This document shows positions 29,594 through 38,183 of a stretch of 64,000 nt of DNA, one piece after another. The position numbers and the translations under genes were made by a program. Source of the DNA: Flavobacteriales bacterium (lineage in GTDB: Bacteria; Bacteroidota; Bacteroidia; Flavobacteriales_D; Crocinitomicaceae); contig CANJLG010000007.1 of assembly GCA_947475095.1 (NCBI GenBank), forward strand, positions 1-64,000, given 5' to 3'. The notes under the pieces were generated by a model. It saw nothing but the letters and a program-made list of their open reading frames with translations. It had not been told where the DNA came from and did no database searches. Position 1 is the first letter of the stretch, and the number at the start of each line of letters is the position of its first letter.

Positions 29594-30583
29594 ATGATTA
29601 TGGAATACGTTGCTTTAGGTAAAACAGGGCTACAAATAAGCCGATTATCCTTTGGGTCTTGGCTAACCTTTGGAAAACAAATTGACACTAGCATTGCCGA
29701 AGATCTGATGACGCTTGCCTATGACAATGGCATTAATTTCTTTGATAACGCTGAGATTTATTCACGCGGTATGAGTGAGGAGGTAATGGGCAAGATTCTA
29801 ACTAAGGTGGGATGGTCACGCGATAGTTATATTGTAAGCAGTAAAGTATTTTTTGGCAGCGGCGGACAATTACCTACTCAAAAAGGATTAAATAGAAAAC
29901 ACGTGTTTGAAGCTTGTCACCAAGCGCTTAAACGTCTGCAGGTTGATTATTTAGATCTTTACCTTTGTCACCGACCCGATAAAGCCACTCCAATTGAGGA
30001 AACTGTTTGGGCGATGCATCACCTTATAGCACAAGGAAAAGTGTTATATTGGGGAACCAGCGAATGGTCAGCACAAGAAATAATGGAAGCTCATATGTTT
30101 GCGAAACAAAACCATCTAATTGGGCCAGTAGTAGAACAACCCGAATACAACCTTTTTACTCGACATAAAATTGAAGTAGAATTCGAACAATTATATAAAA
30201 CGGTAGGACTCGGAACCACCATTTGGTCGCCATTAGCTAGTGGGATTTTAACTGGAAAATACAACGATGGTTTTCCAACAGAAACGAGATTGGGCATGGA
30301 TGGTTTAGATTGGTTAAAGGATAAAAACTTTACCGAAGGAAAAATTCATAAAGCGATTGCACTGACGAAGTTGTCTGCTGAAATTGGCCTAAGCCTTCCC
30401 GTTCTTTCCTTGGCTTGGTGTCTAAAAAACAACAATGTGAGTACCGTAATTTTAGGCGCAAGTAAAACAAGTCAGTTAAGCGAAAATCTTAAAGCGATTT
30501 CAGCGCAGGAATTACTTACTACAGATGTCATGGAACGAATTGAATTAATCATGGAAAACAAACCACGCAAACCAGATTATTAG
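29594..30583 (+). CDS. Aldo/keto reductase, potassium-channel beta-subunit/YghZ-like
   Basis: The product is 329 aa, a TIM-barrel NADPH-dependent reductase. The start YVALGKTGLQISRLSFGSW, the catalytic Asp and Tyr in GINFFDNAEIYSRG, Lys in VSSKVFF and His in LYLCHRPD are the four AKR active-site residues. VVEQPEYNLFTR and STVILGASKTSQLSEN (cofactor site) point to the KvAB-like subgroup. Its physiological aldehyde substrate is unknown. ATGs at 29594 and 29600 are both possible; MEYVALGK from 29600 resembles the family start more. Confidence 0.92.
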   Translation: MIMEYVALGKTGLQISRLSFGSWLTFGKQIDTSIAEDLMTLAYDNGINFFDNAEIYSRGMSEEVMGKILTKVGWSRDSYIVSSKVFFGSGGQLPTQKGLNRKHVFEACHQALKRLQVDYLDLYLCHRPDKATPIEETVWAMHHLIAQGKVLYWGTSEWSAQEIMEAHMFAKQNHLIGPVVEQPEYNLFTRHKIEVEFEQLYKTVGLGTTIWSPLASGILTGKYNDGFPTETRLGMDGLDWLKDKNFTEGKIHKAIALTKLSAEIGLSLPVLSLAWCLKNNNVSTVILGASKTSQLSENLKAISAQELLTTDVMERIELIMENKPRKPDY

Positions 30584-30634
30584 AAATAAACAATTCGCCT
30601 ACTAAAAATGTTAAAAAAGTAGATAAAAAGAAGT

Positions 30635-31645
30635 ATGATAGAAACAGATATTATCATTATTGGAACAGGCCCAGTGGGCTTATTCACCGTTTTTGAAGCG
30701 GGCTTATTAAAACTTAAATGTCATTTGATTGATTCATTGCCACAACCCGGAGGGCAGTGTTCTGAAATATATCCCAAAAAACCAATCTATGACATTCCTG
30801 GTTTTCCAACTATTTTAGCAGGAGAACTTATTGATAATTTAATGGAGCAAGCAGCACCCTTCAAGCCGGGATTTACCCTTGGAGAAGCAGCTGTAAGTAT
30901 TGAAAAACAAGCAGATAACACTTTTATCGTTACGTGCATAAAAGGGACAAAGCACAAGGCGCCAATCGTTATGATTGCTGGTGGACTTGGTGTTTTTGAA
31001 CCACGGAAACCTCCTATTGAAAACATCCTCGATTATGAAGACAAAGGAGTAGAATACATCATCAAAGAACCCGATTTTTATAAGGATAAAACCTGCGTCA
31101 TTGCAGGAGGAGGAGATTCTGCACTGGATTGGTCGATATTTTTAGCGGAACAAAAAATTGCCAAAAAAGTGATTTTGGTTCATCGTAATAGTTCTTTTCG
31201 TGGGCACTTGGACTCAGTTCAAAAAGTCATCGATTTAGCACAACGAGGTATAATAGAATTGATAACCGAAGCGGAGGTTGTTGGGCTTTCAGGAAAAGAC
31301 ACCCTTGAAAGCGTGATTATTCATCATCAGAAAGATGGAGAAATTGTGAAAAAAACCGATCACTTTATCCCATTATTTGGCCTAAAACCAAGTCTTGGTC
31401 CCATTGCAGATTGGGGATTAGAAATTGAAAAAGGAGCAATTAAAGTGGATACCCTGGATTATTCAACAAATATCCCGGGTATATATGCTATTGGAGATGT
31501 GAATACCTATCAAAATAAATTGAAATTGATTCTTTGTGGTTTTCACGAAGGAACATTGGCAGTGCAATCTGCCTTTTCGCGAATTTATCCGGATAAAAAA
31601 AACATCTTAAAATATACCACAGTAAATGGTGTGCAAGGATTTTAA
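30635..31645 (+). CDS. Ferredoxin-NADP reductase, thioredoxin-reductase-like type (YumC-like)
   Basis: The product is a 336-aa two-dinucleotide-domain flavoprotein: FAD site IIIIGTGPVGLFTVFEAG, the segment DSLPQPGGQCSEIYPKKPIYD and NAD(P) site CVIAGGGDSALDWSI, with GIYAIGDVN near the end. It has no CxxC redox pair, which separates it from thioredoxin reductases and fits ferredoxin/flavodoxin reductases of the Bacillus YumC type. It would pass electrons between NADPH and ferredoxin in the cytoplasm. It follows the aldo/keto reductase by 51 bp. No ferredoxin gene is in the window. Confidence 0.9.
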   Translation: MIETDIIIIGTGPVGLFTVFEAGLLKLKCHLIDSLPQPGGQCSEIYPKKPIYDIPGFPTILAGELIDNLMEQAAPFKPGFTLGEAAVSIEKQADNTFIVTCIKGTKHKAPIVMIAGGLGVFEPRKPPIENILDYEDKGVEYIIKEPDFYKDKTCVIAGGGDSALDWSIFLAEQKIAKKVILVHRNSSFRGHLDSVQKVIDLAQRGIIELITEAEVVGLSGKDTLESVIIHHQKDGEIVKKTDHFIPLFGLKPSLGPIADWGLEIEKGAIKVDTLDYSTNIPGIYAIGDVNTYQNKLKLILCGFHEGTLAVQSAFSRIYPDKKNILKYTTVNGVQGF

Positions 31646-31687
31646 TGTCAGCTTAGCTATTTCGTTGTACCTTCGTTTGAATTAGGT

Positions 31688-33019
31688 ATGAAAAATAGAA
31701 CCATCCATACAGTCATTATTCTAGGGATATTATCCTTGGTAACGATTTTGACCGTTCAGTTGTTATGGATGGAAAAAACCATTCGGATTCAAGAAACCAA
31801 TATCGCGATTCAGGCTAAAGCAGATAGTTTAAACCTCAAGGAATTTACACAGCAAGTAGAAGTTTCGCTAAAAAAAGTATTGAAACAAATTAATTTAAAC
31901 ACAAATGTGAACTACGAGGTATATGGAGCCGTCAAAGAACTTAAAACCAACCATTTTACCGTTGATATTCAAGAAGATCTTCAGCCATATTATTTAGAAA
32001 CCTTATTAAAAAAGGAATTCGATAATCAAAATATACATCAAGATTTCATTTACGGAATCTATGATTGTTTCACCGATTCAATTGTTTTGGGAAGCCTTAT
32101 TAAATACACCAAAGATTCCTTGTATGCTTCTGTTCCAGATAAAACACATGGCATAACCCCAGAGAAATTAAATCTAAAAAAAGATGGGCACTACTTCACT
32201 GTCTATTTTCCTGATCTCAAGATTAAGTCGATAAAATCTGAAACGCTAATTTCTCCATGGATATATATATGCGTTATTCTGCTTCTTATTTTGATCTTTT
32301 TTGGCTTTAGCTTATCCATCATCATTCGTCAAAATCGCTTATCGGAAATAAAAAACGATTTTATTAATAACATGACACATGAACTAAAAACGCCTATTTC
32401 AACCATCAGTTTATCGAGTGAAATGCTCATGCGCTTGGAAGTGTCAGATTTTGAAAAAGTAAATAAATATGCTGGCATTATCTTTAAAGAGAATAAGCGC
32501 CTGGAGCAGCAAGTAGAGCGAGTGTTAAACGTAGCAAAATTAGATAAGGATCAAGTTGTTTTGGATAAAGAATTATTTAATGTGCATGATGTATTACAGG
32601 AGGTCAAAGACAATTTTGAATTACATCATTTAAGCAAGGGTGGATCTATTAAATTAGACCTATTAGCTACCGTTTCAGACATTCATGCCGATCCTGTTCA
32701 CATTACAAATGTGATTTACAATCTACTTGATAACGCTGTAAAGTATTGCGAAGGGAATCCAACCATCATAATTAAAACTAGCAATGAACGCAATGGATTA
32801 AAAATAGAAATTATAGATAATGGCATTGGTATTAAGAAAGAAAATCAACGTGATATTTTCGAGAAATTTTACCGTGTGCCTACGGGTAATATTCATAATG
32901 TTAAAGGATTTGGCTTAGGCTTGTATTACGTTAAATTAATTTTGGATGCTCACCAAGGGAAAATCGAAGTTAAGAGTAACATCGGAAAAGGGACATCATT
33001 TACCTTGTTTTTTTCGTAG
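31688..33019 (+). CDS. Orphan membrane sensor histidine kinase
   Basis: The product is 443 aa. Two membrane spans (about 8-27 and 192-213) flank an extracytoplasmic sensor of about 160 residues without a recognised fold. There is no HAMP domain; the DHp H box NNMTHELKTPIS holds His231, followed by N box NVIYNLLDNAVKY and G boxes IIDNGIGI and GFGLGLYYVK. The layout resembles Bacteroides RprX-like kinases. No response regulator gene is adjacent, so its partner is elsewhere. The gene end overlaps an opposing small gene by 24 bp. A TACCTTCG box at 31668-31675 may be its promoter. Confidence 0.93.
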   Translation: MKNRTIHTVIILGILSLVTILTVQLLWMEKTIRIQETNIAIQAKADSLNLKEFTQQVEVSLKKVLKQINLNTNVNYEVYGAVKELKTNHFTVDIQEDLQPYYLETLLKKEFDNQNIHQDFIYGIYDCFTDSIVLGSLIKYTKDSLYASVPDKTHGITPEKLNLKKDGHYFTVYFPDLKIKSIKSETLISPWIYICVILLLILIFFGFSLSIIIRQNRLSEIKNDFINNMTHELKTPISTISLSSEMLMRLEVSDFEKVNKYAGIIFKENKRLEQQVERVLNVAKLDKDQVVLDKELFNVHDVLQEVKDNFELHHLSKGGSIKLDLLATVSDIHADPVHITNVIYNLLDNAVKYCEGNPTIIIKTSNERNGLKIEIIDNGIGIKKENQRDIFEKFYRVPTGNIHNVKGFGLGLYYVKLILDAHQGKIEVKSNIGKGTSFTLFFS

Positions 33020-33400
33020 CTTATCAAGGGTTGAATCTGGCTGTGGGATAATTCCTGACCGTGTTAGTTGTTTCTTTTTTCGATCGATTAAAAAATACTC
33101 ATTTACGGTGCGCCCCTCAATCTTCCCTTCAATCCGTAATTTATTTTTATCCTTAACAATCGCTTTATATTGACCAGTATAAGAAAACGCTCCAAAACTG
33201 ATGCTAAAAGATGCCTTTGAAAGAATGATGCTGAGCTGATCTGATTCAACATCTAGTAATTCATTTCCGGTATTCAAACGATAAGCTGGCACGATTCCAT
33301 TGTAGGTGCCCAACCATTTTCGTTTAACGAAAACGGCCTCCTGCGCATAAAACGAAAGGCAAGAAGCTACAATCCCTAAAATCATTATTGATTTTAACAT
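32996..33400 (-). CDS. Small secreted protein of unknown function
   Basis: The product is 134 aa from the ATG at 33400, which gives a signal peptide (MLKSIMILGIVASCLSFYAQ). An in-frame ATG at 33415 would add five residues. The mature part is beta-rich and basic (VKRKWLGTYNGIVPAYRL, FSYTGQYKAIVKDKNKLRI, KKKQLTRSGIIPQ), consistent with a small periplasmic beta-barrel or lipocalin-like shape, but I do not recognise a family. Its 3' end overlaps the histidine kinase gene by 24 bp in tail-to-tail orientation. Confidence 0.7.
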   Translation of the reverse strand: MLKSIMILGIVASCLSFYAQEAVFVKRKWLGTYNGIVPAYRLNTGNELLDVESDQLSIILSKASFSISFGAFSYTGQYKAIVKDKNKLRIEGKIEGRTVNEYFLIDRKKKQLTRSGIIPQPDSTLDKLRKKQGK

Positions 33401-33494
33401 GCCACGAAGATACATAATTCTATCCTATTGATTTCGGTTATTAACTTGTTCAAAAATCGTCATTAAAAGAACTAAGAGTGGTGGTGATTTACAC

Positions 33495-33502
33495 TAATTT
33501 TG
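33495..33502 (+). promoter_or_regulatory. Candidate -7 box (TAATTTTG) for thyA-folA
   Basis: An exact TAnnTTTG match 19 nt before the thyA ATG, in the 106-bp gap with the divergent small secreted protein gene. No matching TTG box at 17-23 nt. Confidence 0.35.
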
Positions 33503-33521
33503 TGGTGTAAGTTTTATAAGC

Positions 33522-34316
33522 ATGGATCAATACCACAAATTACTGCGCCACATTCTTGAAAACGGTGTAAAAAAAGAAGATCGAACGGGAACAGGTACAC
33601 TTTCCGTTTTTGGATATCAAATGCGTTTCGACCTTAACAAAGGGTTTCCTTGTCTTACCACTAAAAAACTACACCTTCGATCAATTATTCATGAGCTTTT
33701 ATGGTTCTTGAAAGGCGATACCAATATCGCATACTTAAAAGAAAATAATGTCCGTATTTGGGATGAGTGGGCTGATGAAAATGGGGATCTCGGTCCTGTA
33801 TATGGGCATCAATGGCGGAGTTGGCCAACAAAAGATGGCGGTACAATCGATCAAATTTCGCAATTGATTCATCAAATAAAAACCAATCCCGATTCAAGAA
33901 GACTAATAGTTTCAGCATGGAATGTGGCCGATGTCAACCAAATGGCATTACCACCTTGCCACAGTTTGTTTCAATTTTATGTAGCAGAGGGAAAGCTAAG
34001 TTGTCAGTTATACCAAAGAAGTGCCGACACTTTTCTTGGCGTTCCCTTTAATATTGCTTCATACGCATTACTTACAATGATGATAGCTCAAGTGTGCGAG
34101 CTTCAGGTGGGAGAATTCATTCACACCTTTGGCGATACTCATTTGTATTCTAACCATCTTGAACAAGTTGAATTACAACTATCTAGAGAAATAAGACACT
34201 TGCCTACCATGAAGATCAATCCTAGTGTGAAGGATATATTTGAATTTACAATCGATGATTTTGAATTGACAAATTATGACCCACATCCACACATTAAAGG
34301 AATCGTAGCAGTTTGA
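33522..34316 (+). CDS. thyA: Thymidylate synthase
   Basis: The product is 264 aa, the same length as the Escherichia coli enzyme. It methylates dUMP with methylenetetrahydrofolate. The nucleophile Cys146 lies in [13 protein letters not shown], the phosphate-binding region in [20 protein letters not shown], and DPHPHIKG closes the protein. The stop overlaps the folA start by 4 bp, coupling dTMP synthesis to regeneration of the folate it oxidises. Confidence 0.98.
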   Translation: MDQYHKLLRHILENGVKKEDRTGTGTLSVFGYQMRFDLNKGFPCLTTKKLHLRSIIHELLWFLKGDTNIAYLKENNVRIWDEWADENGDLGPVYGHQWRSWPTKDGGTIDQISQLIHQIKTNPDSRRLIVSAWNVADVNQMALPPCHSLFQFYVAEGKLSCQLYQRSADTFLGVPFNIASYALLTMMIAQVCELQVGEFIHTFGDTHLYSNHLEQVELQLSREIRHLPTMKINPSVKDIFEFTIDDFELTNYDPHPHIKGIVAV

Positions 34317-34825
34317 GAAAAGCCACAATAATAGTAGCAATGGATGCCGAAAATGGCATTGGCAAAAACAATGATTTAATGTGGCACCTGCCCAATGATA
34401 TGCGTTTTTTCAAAGAAACAACCATGCATCACGTTGTCATTATGGGAAGAAAAAACTATGAGTCAATCCCTGAAAAATATCGCCCTTTACCAAATAGAAC
34501 AAATGTAATTTTAAGTCGAGATAGCACCTTGAAGATTCAGGGCTGTTTAGTCTTTAATACCTTACAAGCTTGTTTAATGCATTTTCATGATGAGAAAGAA
34601 AAACTTTTTATTATTGGTGGCGGAGAAATTTACAAACTGGCTTTACAGGAGAAATGCATCGATGAAATGTTTATCTCACATGTCGAAGCGACCTTTGCCG
34701 CAGATGTTTTTTTTCCAGAAATCACCTTAGACGATTGGAAAAGCAGCACAGTCATCACGCAAGAAATAGATGATAAGCATCCGTATCGTTTTATTACAAA
34801 ACATTATGCCTTGATTCGGCATTAA
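34313..34825 (+). CDS. folA: Dihydrofolate reductase (TTG start)
   Basis: The product is 170 aa. The N-terminal strand [20 protein letters not shown] carries the substrate and Met20-loop residues, W and L follow in MWHLPNDM, then the cofactor loop [13 protein letters not shown] and IIGGGEIYK. The only start that keeps the first beta strand is TTG at 34313-34315, which overlaps the thyA TGA; the next in-frame ATG falls after IIVA and would remove that strand. A TTG start inside the upstream stop implies translation by re-initiation from thyA. Confidence 0.95.
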   Translation: MRKATIIVAMDAENGIGKNNDLMWHLPNDMRFFKETTMHHVVIMGRKNYESIPEKYRPLPNRTNVILSRDSTLKIQGCLVFNTLQACLMHFHDEKEKLFIIGGGEIYKLALQEKCIDEMFISHVEATFAADVFFPEITLDDWKSSTVITQEIDDKHPYRFITKHYALIRH

Positions 34826-34864
34826 AATCAATAATCTTTTTAATTTTAACCAAAACTCATTGAT

Positions 34865-35389
34865 ATGTTGGCACCCTTCAACCTTAAGAAATGGATTGCT
34901 GAAAACCGCGATTTATTAAAACCCCCGATTTCTAATAAAAATCTTTATGTCGAAGCGGGTGATTTTATCGTAATGATTGTCGGTGGGCCAAATGCAAGAA
35001 AAGATTATCATTACAATGAAAGTGAAGAATTATTCATTCAAATAGAGGGGTCGATTACTGTTAGAATTCAAGAAGATGGACAAGCAAAGAATATAGAAAT
35101 TCACGAAGGAGATATATTTTTATTGCCAGCGAAGGTGCCACACTCTCCTATACGAGGTGAAAACACAATTGGTTTAGTGATTGAAAGAGTTAGAAAAGGA
35201 AGCGAATTACAAGATGGCTTAATGTGGTTTTGTGAAGCGTGCAATAATCCATTAAAATCGTATCAATTCCCATTAGAAAATATCGAAAAGGATTTTATTA
35301 GCCGCTTTAGAGAATTTTATGCATCTGAAGAAATGAGAACATGCTCGGCATGCGGTCATGTAATGGAAACGGATCCTAGGTTTAGCTAA
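34865..35389 (+). CDS. nbaC: 3-hydroxyanthranilate 3,4-dioxygenase
   Basis: The product is a 174-aa cupin iron dioxygenase that opens 3-hydroxyanthranilate in the kynurenine route from tryptophan towards quinolinate and NAD or towards degradation. The iron ligands are visible in DYHYNESEELFIQ (His and Glu) and LLPAKVPHSP (His). The C-terminal CEAC and CSACG pairs form the rubredoxin-like second iron site found in the bacterial enzymes. No other kynurenine-pathway gene is in the window, so its pathway partners must be elsewhere. Confidence 0.93.
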   Translation: MLAPFNLKKWIAENRDLLKPPISNKNLYVEAGDFIVMIVGGPNARKDYHYNESEELFIQIEGSITVRIQEDGQAKNIEIHEGDIFLLPAKVPHSPIRGENTIGLVIERVRKGSELQDGLMWFCEACNNPLKSYQFPLENIEKDFISRFREFYASEEMRTCSACGHVMETDPRFS

Positions 35390-35830
35390 TTACTCCACCT
35401 GCTTATAAACCATAATGTACGTATTGTTTGTTTGCACATTATAATACTGAAGCGTTAGGGACTTATTGCGTAATTCATTAATCGTAAAATCTACTGGGTA
35501 TTCTTCGCCACTAATTAAGTGCGATAAAACAGTTCCTTCTGAATCCAATGTCCATGTCCCATGCTCATATTCCGTTTGGATTTGACCTAACGATGAAGTG
35601 GTTCTTGAAATAGAATAGGTTTCATCCTTGTCAATTGCCATTTTTACTTCTGGTTGATTTTCAATAAATTCATTCCCGTTTATTTGATAGCTAGTTAATA
35701 CCCACTCATTGCAAAGACGAGCCTTTTTGGTGCGAAGCGAAAAGCTCGGCCCGTTAGGATATTTATCACAAGAAGCAAATAATACAAGTAAAAAACTTGC
35801 TAAAACAACAGTGCGAAAGGATGCTTTCAT
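35390..35830 (-). CDS. Lipocalin-like lipoprotein, paralogue 1
   Basis: The product is 146 aa. A lipoprotein signal (SFLLVLFASCDKYPNG) places lipidated Cys at about residue 20. After it comes the pattern FSLRTKKARLCNEWVLTSY shared with the two genes upstream, then a beta-rich body with GTWTLDSEG and VDFTINEL, as in lipocalin-like domains of Bacteroidota. Ligand and role are unknown. It is the third gene of a tandem paralogue set but has its own promoter, and it ends 1 bp from the opposing dioxygenase gene. Confidence 0.8.
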   Translation of the reverse strand: MKASFRTVVLASFLLVLFASCDKYPNGPSFSLRTKKARLCNEWVLTSYQINGNEFIENQPEVKMAIDKDETYSISRTTSSLGQIQTEYEHGTWTLDSEGTVLSHLISGEEYPVDFTINELRNKSLTLQYYNVQTNNTYIMVYKQVE

Positions 35831-35844
35831 GGTTTTAATTTTCT

Positions 35845-35874
35845 CAAATGTAGTGATTAATATTTTGTCTCCAA
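35845..35874 (-). promoter_or_regulatory. Promoter of lipoprotein paralogue 1
   Basis: On the minus strand a TTG (35872-35874), a 19-nt spacer and TACATTTG (35845-35852) match the Bacteroidota consensus in both boxes and spacing. The -7 box lies 14 nt before the ATG. Confidence 0.62.
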
Positions 35875-35914
35875 AAAAAAATCAGCTAAAGAGAAGTATT
35901 TTTAGAAAAACGAT

Positions 35915-36358
35915 TTATTTCGTTTTAAAGATAAATAACTTAGTTACTACGGATTTCTTTTCTTGGTCGACAGGAATAATTTGCTGTAATTGCAACTCTC
36001 CCTTCTTTAACAAAACAATTGTCAGGCGATCTATTTTTTGATTATTTGTTTCATTCAAAAGTAAGGATTTTGAATCGGTGCTAAAATGCCATGTGCCTTT
36101 TTTCTCTGTGCGAAGAACTTGCCCAAAAAGCAGGTAACGTGTACTTGACACATAACTATTATCCTGATGTAAATCCAAATGAATTTCAAAACCAGTTAAG
36201 TCTTTGGCCCTTAAATTTTCAGACTGCGAAATTAATTTCCAATCTTTTGCTATTCGCTGATTCTTAGATAGGAGCGCGTATTTAGTGGTTTCCTTGTATT
36301 TACTGCAAGAACTTAGCGTGAAAAAGAGCATTAAACTCGCTAGAAACAAAACTTTCAT
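35915..36358 (-). CDS. Lipocalin-like lipoprotein, paralogue 2
   Basis: The product is 147 aa with a lipobox (LMLFFTLSSCSKYKE). It shares with its neighbours the CxKY motif after the signal and the block KYALLSKNQRIAKDWKLISQ. The body holds GTWHFSTDSKSLLL, again the lipocalin-like beta pattern. Compared with paralogue 3 the similarity is clear over the first 50 mature residues and weak afterwards, so duplication is not recent. An exact TAnnTTTG box sits only 3 nt from the ATG (36361-36368), too close to be its obvious promoter. Confidence 0.8.
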   Translation of the reverse strand: MKVLFLASLMLFFTLSSCSKYKETTKYALLSKNQRIAKDWKLISQSENLRAKDLTGFEIHLDLHQDNSYVSSTRYLLFGQVLRTEKKGTWHFSTDSKSLLLNETNNQKIDRLTIVLLKKGELQLQQIIPVDQEKKSVVTKLFIFKTK

Positions 36359-36442
36359 GACAAAACTATTTTAATTTTAAAATACGCTAAGCACTTTGTT
36401 TGGTTACATGTAAGAATCTACTAAAATTTATTGCAAAAAAAA

Positions 36443-36462
36443 AGCCGCCAAAAAAGGCGGCT
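36443..36462 (-). terminator. Rho-independent terminator after lipoprotein paralogue 3
   Basis: A 7-bp GC-rich stem AGCCGCC/GGCGGCT with a loop of six A (T on the transcribed minus strand) and a run of seven to eight T after the stem. It begins 18 nt past the stop of the upstream lipoprotein gene, so the three paralogues are separate transcription units at least here. Confidence 0.85.
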
Positions 36463-36479
36463 CAAGTTGAAATATGAAT

Positions 36480-36920
36480 TTACATAGTCTCCCATGTTTG
36501 AATAGTAATATCACCATTACTAGGATCTATTTGCTGAACTTTTAATTCGCTATTAGTAAGTTTCAAGATTGTATATTCTTCAGAAGTGTTGTTACTAGAA
36601 TCTACTAATATGAGCTTAGATTTATCATTGCTAAATAACCATTCTCCGTTTATTTCATTAGTTAAGGTTTGTCCCGCAATAGTATAGCTAAAAGTTGTTT
36701 TTGCCGTGCCATCTTTACTTAAAGTTAAATGCCAACTAACTCCAGATAGATTTAAAGCAAAACCGTTTTCTGTTTGAGAAATCAGGTGCCAATCATTCAC
36801 CATACGCGACTTTTTTGACAGCAAGGTAAATTTTGAACCTTCGTCATATTTACTACAAGAAGATAAGAATGTAGTGGCTACGATCAACGAAAGCACACTA
36901 AAAAAGAGAGTTTTTTTCAT
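36480..36920 (-). CDS. Lipocalin-like lipoprotein, paralogue 3
   Basis: The product is 146 aa with a lipobox (VATTFLSSCSKYDEG) and the shared block FTLLSKKSRMVNDWHLISQT. Later segments GEWLFSNDKSKLILVDSS and YTILKLTNSELKVQQIDPS parallel paralogue 2. Probably anchored to the outer membrane, facing the periplasm or surface. A TATTTTCG box at 36941-36948 may drive it, and a strong terminator follows it. No function is known. Confidence 0.8.
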   Translation of the reverse strand: MKKTLFFSVLSLIVATTFLSSCSKYDEGSKFTLLSKKSRMVNDWHLISQTENGFALNLSGVSWHLTLSKDGTAKTTFSYTIAGQTLTNEINGEWLFSNDKSKLILVDSSNNTSEEYTILKLTNSELKVQQIDPSNGDITIQTWETM

Positions 36921-37009
36921 TTTTAAAAGTTTTATTTCGGCGAAAATAAGTAGAAAATTTAAAATAGTACGATTAAAAGAGATTAACTTTGCATCATCAA
37001 ATATTTAGT

Positions 37010-37387
37010 ATGAAAACAGCCCTTTATTTTTTGTTTAGCTTATTATTTTTAGCTGCTTGCAACGATTCAACGATTGAAAAAAAAGCAAGTAAAATCGTGC
37101 CTGAAACCTCCAATACTGCAAACACAAAATTAGCATTAAGTGTTCAGGGAATGGTTTGCAAAATGGGTTGTGGTGGTTCAATTAGAAAAGAATTATTAGC
37201 GACAAATGCTGTTGAAAAAGTAGATGTTGATTTCGTTGAAGACAAGGAGTCGCAGTTGATCACTGTGTATTACAATAATTCACGCTCTTCAAAAGATAAG
37301 CTTCTCAAGGTGATTAACGAGATGAACGACAAGCAATTTACAGCTCAAGCCATTTCTGAATCTTCATACATCAGCGCTAAAAAATGA
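37010..37387 (+). CDS. Heavy-metal-associated (HMA) domain lipoprotein with CxxxC motif
   Basis: The product is 125 aa from the ATG at 37010, which yields a lipoprotein signal (LFSLLFLAACND). The single HMA domain reads LALSVQGMVCKMGCGGSIRK, so the two metal-binding cysteines are separated by three residues rather than the usual two (GMxCxxC). HMA domains bind copper(I), zinc or cadmium. The protein probably sits in the periplasm on the outer or inner membrane. A TAACTTTG box at 36984-36991 is a likely -7 element. An in-frame ATG at 36989 would place seven residues before the signal and is less likely. Confidence 0.85.
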   Translation: MKTALYFLFSLLFLAACNDSTIEKKASKIVPETSNTANTKLALSVQGMVCKMGCGGSIRKELLATNAVEKVDVDFVEDKESQLITVYYNNSRSSKDKLLKVINEMNDKQFTAQAISESSYISAKK

Positions 37388-38145
37388 TGCTACACTATCG
37401 GGTGCTCGGAAAAGGAGATCCCTTGGTTATTCTACATGGACTATTTGGTTCGTCTGACAATTGGCAATCACAAGCTAAAATATTCGCTGAATTTTATACC
37501 GTTTATCTTGTCGACCTTAGAAATCATGGTCATTCTTTTTGGTCAGAAGAACATTCTTATGTATTAATGGCTAAGGATTTATGGGATTTGACTGAAGAAT
37601 TGAACCTTAAAAATATTATTTTACTAGGACATTCCATGGGGGCAAAAGTCGCCATGACATTTGCACAACAGTATCCAACTATCCTCAAGAAACTTATATT
37701 GGTTGATATGGGAATAAAGCAATACCCAATGCACCATCAACATATCTTAGCAGGAATTAAGAGTCTAAATCTCTCCGAATACGCTTCTCGTGGTGAGGCA
37801 GAACGAGTTTTAGAAGTACACCTAGAAAATCCCGGAGTACGGCAGTTTTTACTAAAAAACCTTTATTGGAAAACGAAAGGCGAATTAGCCTGGCGCATGA
37901 ACGTACCCATTCTTGAAAAAAAGATGGGCGAAATACTTAGCGCGATTCCGAAACAAGTTGTGCTTACTACAACGATTTTCATCAGAGGCGAATTGTCTAA
38001 TTATATTTTAGACGAGGATATTCCCGACATAGAAAATGTATTTCCCGATAGCGAATTTGAAACCATTTTAGGTGCCGGACATTGGGTGCATGCCGAAGCA
38101 CAAGAGGAATTTATTCATGTTGTTTTAGGGTTTTGTTTGCGGTAA
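37384..38145 (+). CDS. Alpha/beta hydrolase (YbfF-like esterase)
   Basis: The product is 253 aa. The oxyanion strand LVILHGLFGSSDNWQ, the segment VYLVDLRNHGHSFW and the nucleophile elbow LGHSMGAKVAM (Ser) are those of the YbfF/abhydrolase-11 esterase group; His is in GAGHWVHAEAQ. The family has acyl-CoA or short-ester hydrolase activity; the real substrate here is not predictable. Its ATG overlaps the stop of the metal-binding lipoprotein gene by 4 bp (a second ATG follows at once), so the two are co-translated although no functional tie is obvious. Confidence 0.88.
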   Translation: MMLHYRVLGKGDPLVILHGLFGSSDNWQSQAKIFAEFYTVYLVDLRNHGHSFWSEEHSYVLMAKDLWDLTEELNLKNIILLGHSMGAKVAMTFAQQYPTILKKLILVDMGIKQYPMHHQHILAGIKSLNLSEYASRGEAERVLEVHLENPGVRQFLLKNLYWKTKGELAWRMNVPILEKKMGEILSAIPKQVVLTTTIFIRGELSNYILDEDIPDIENVFPDSEFETILGAGHWVHAEAQEEFIHVVLGFCLR

Positions 38146-38183
38146 AGGATATAGGTTGTGGGCGGGGTTACGGTAACATTGGT

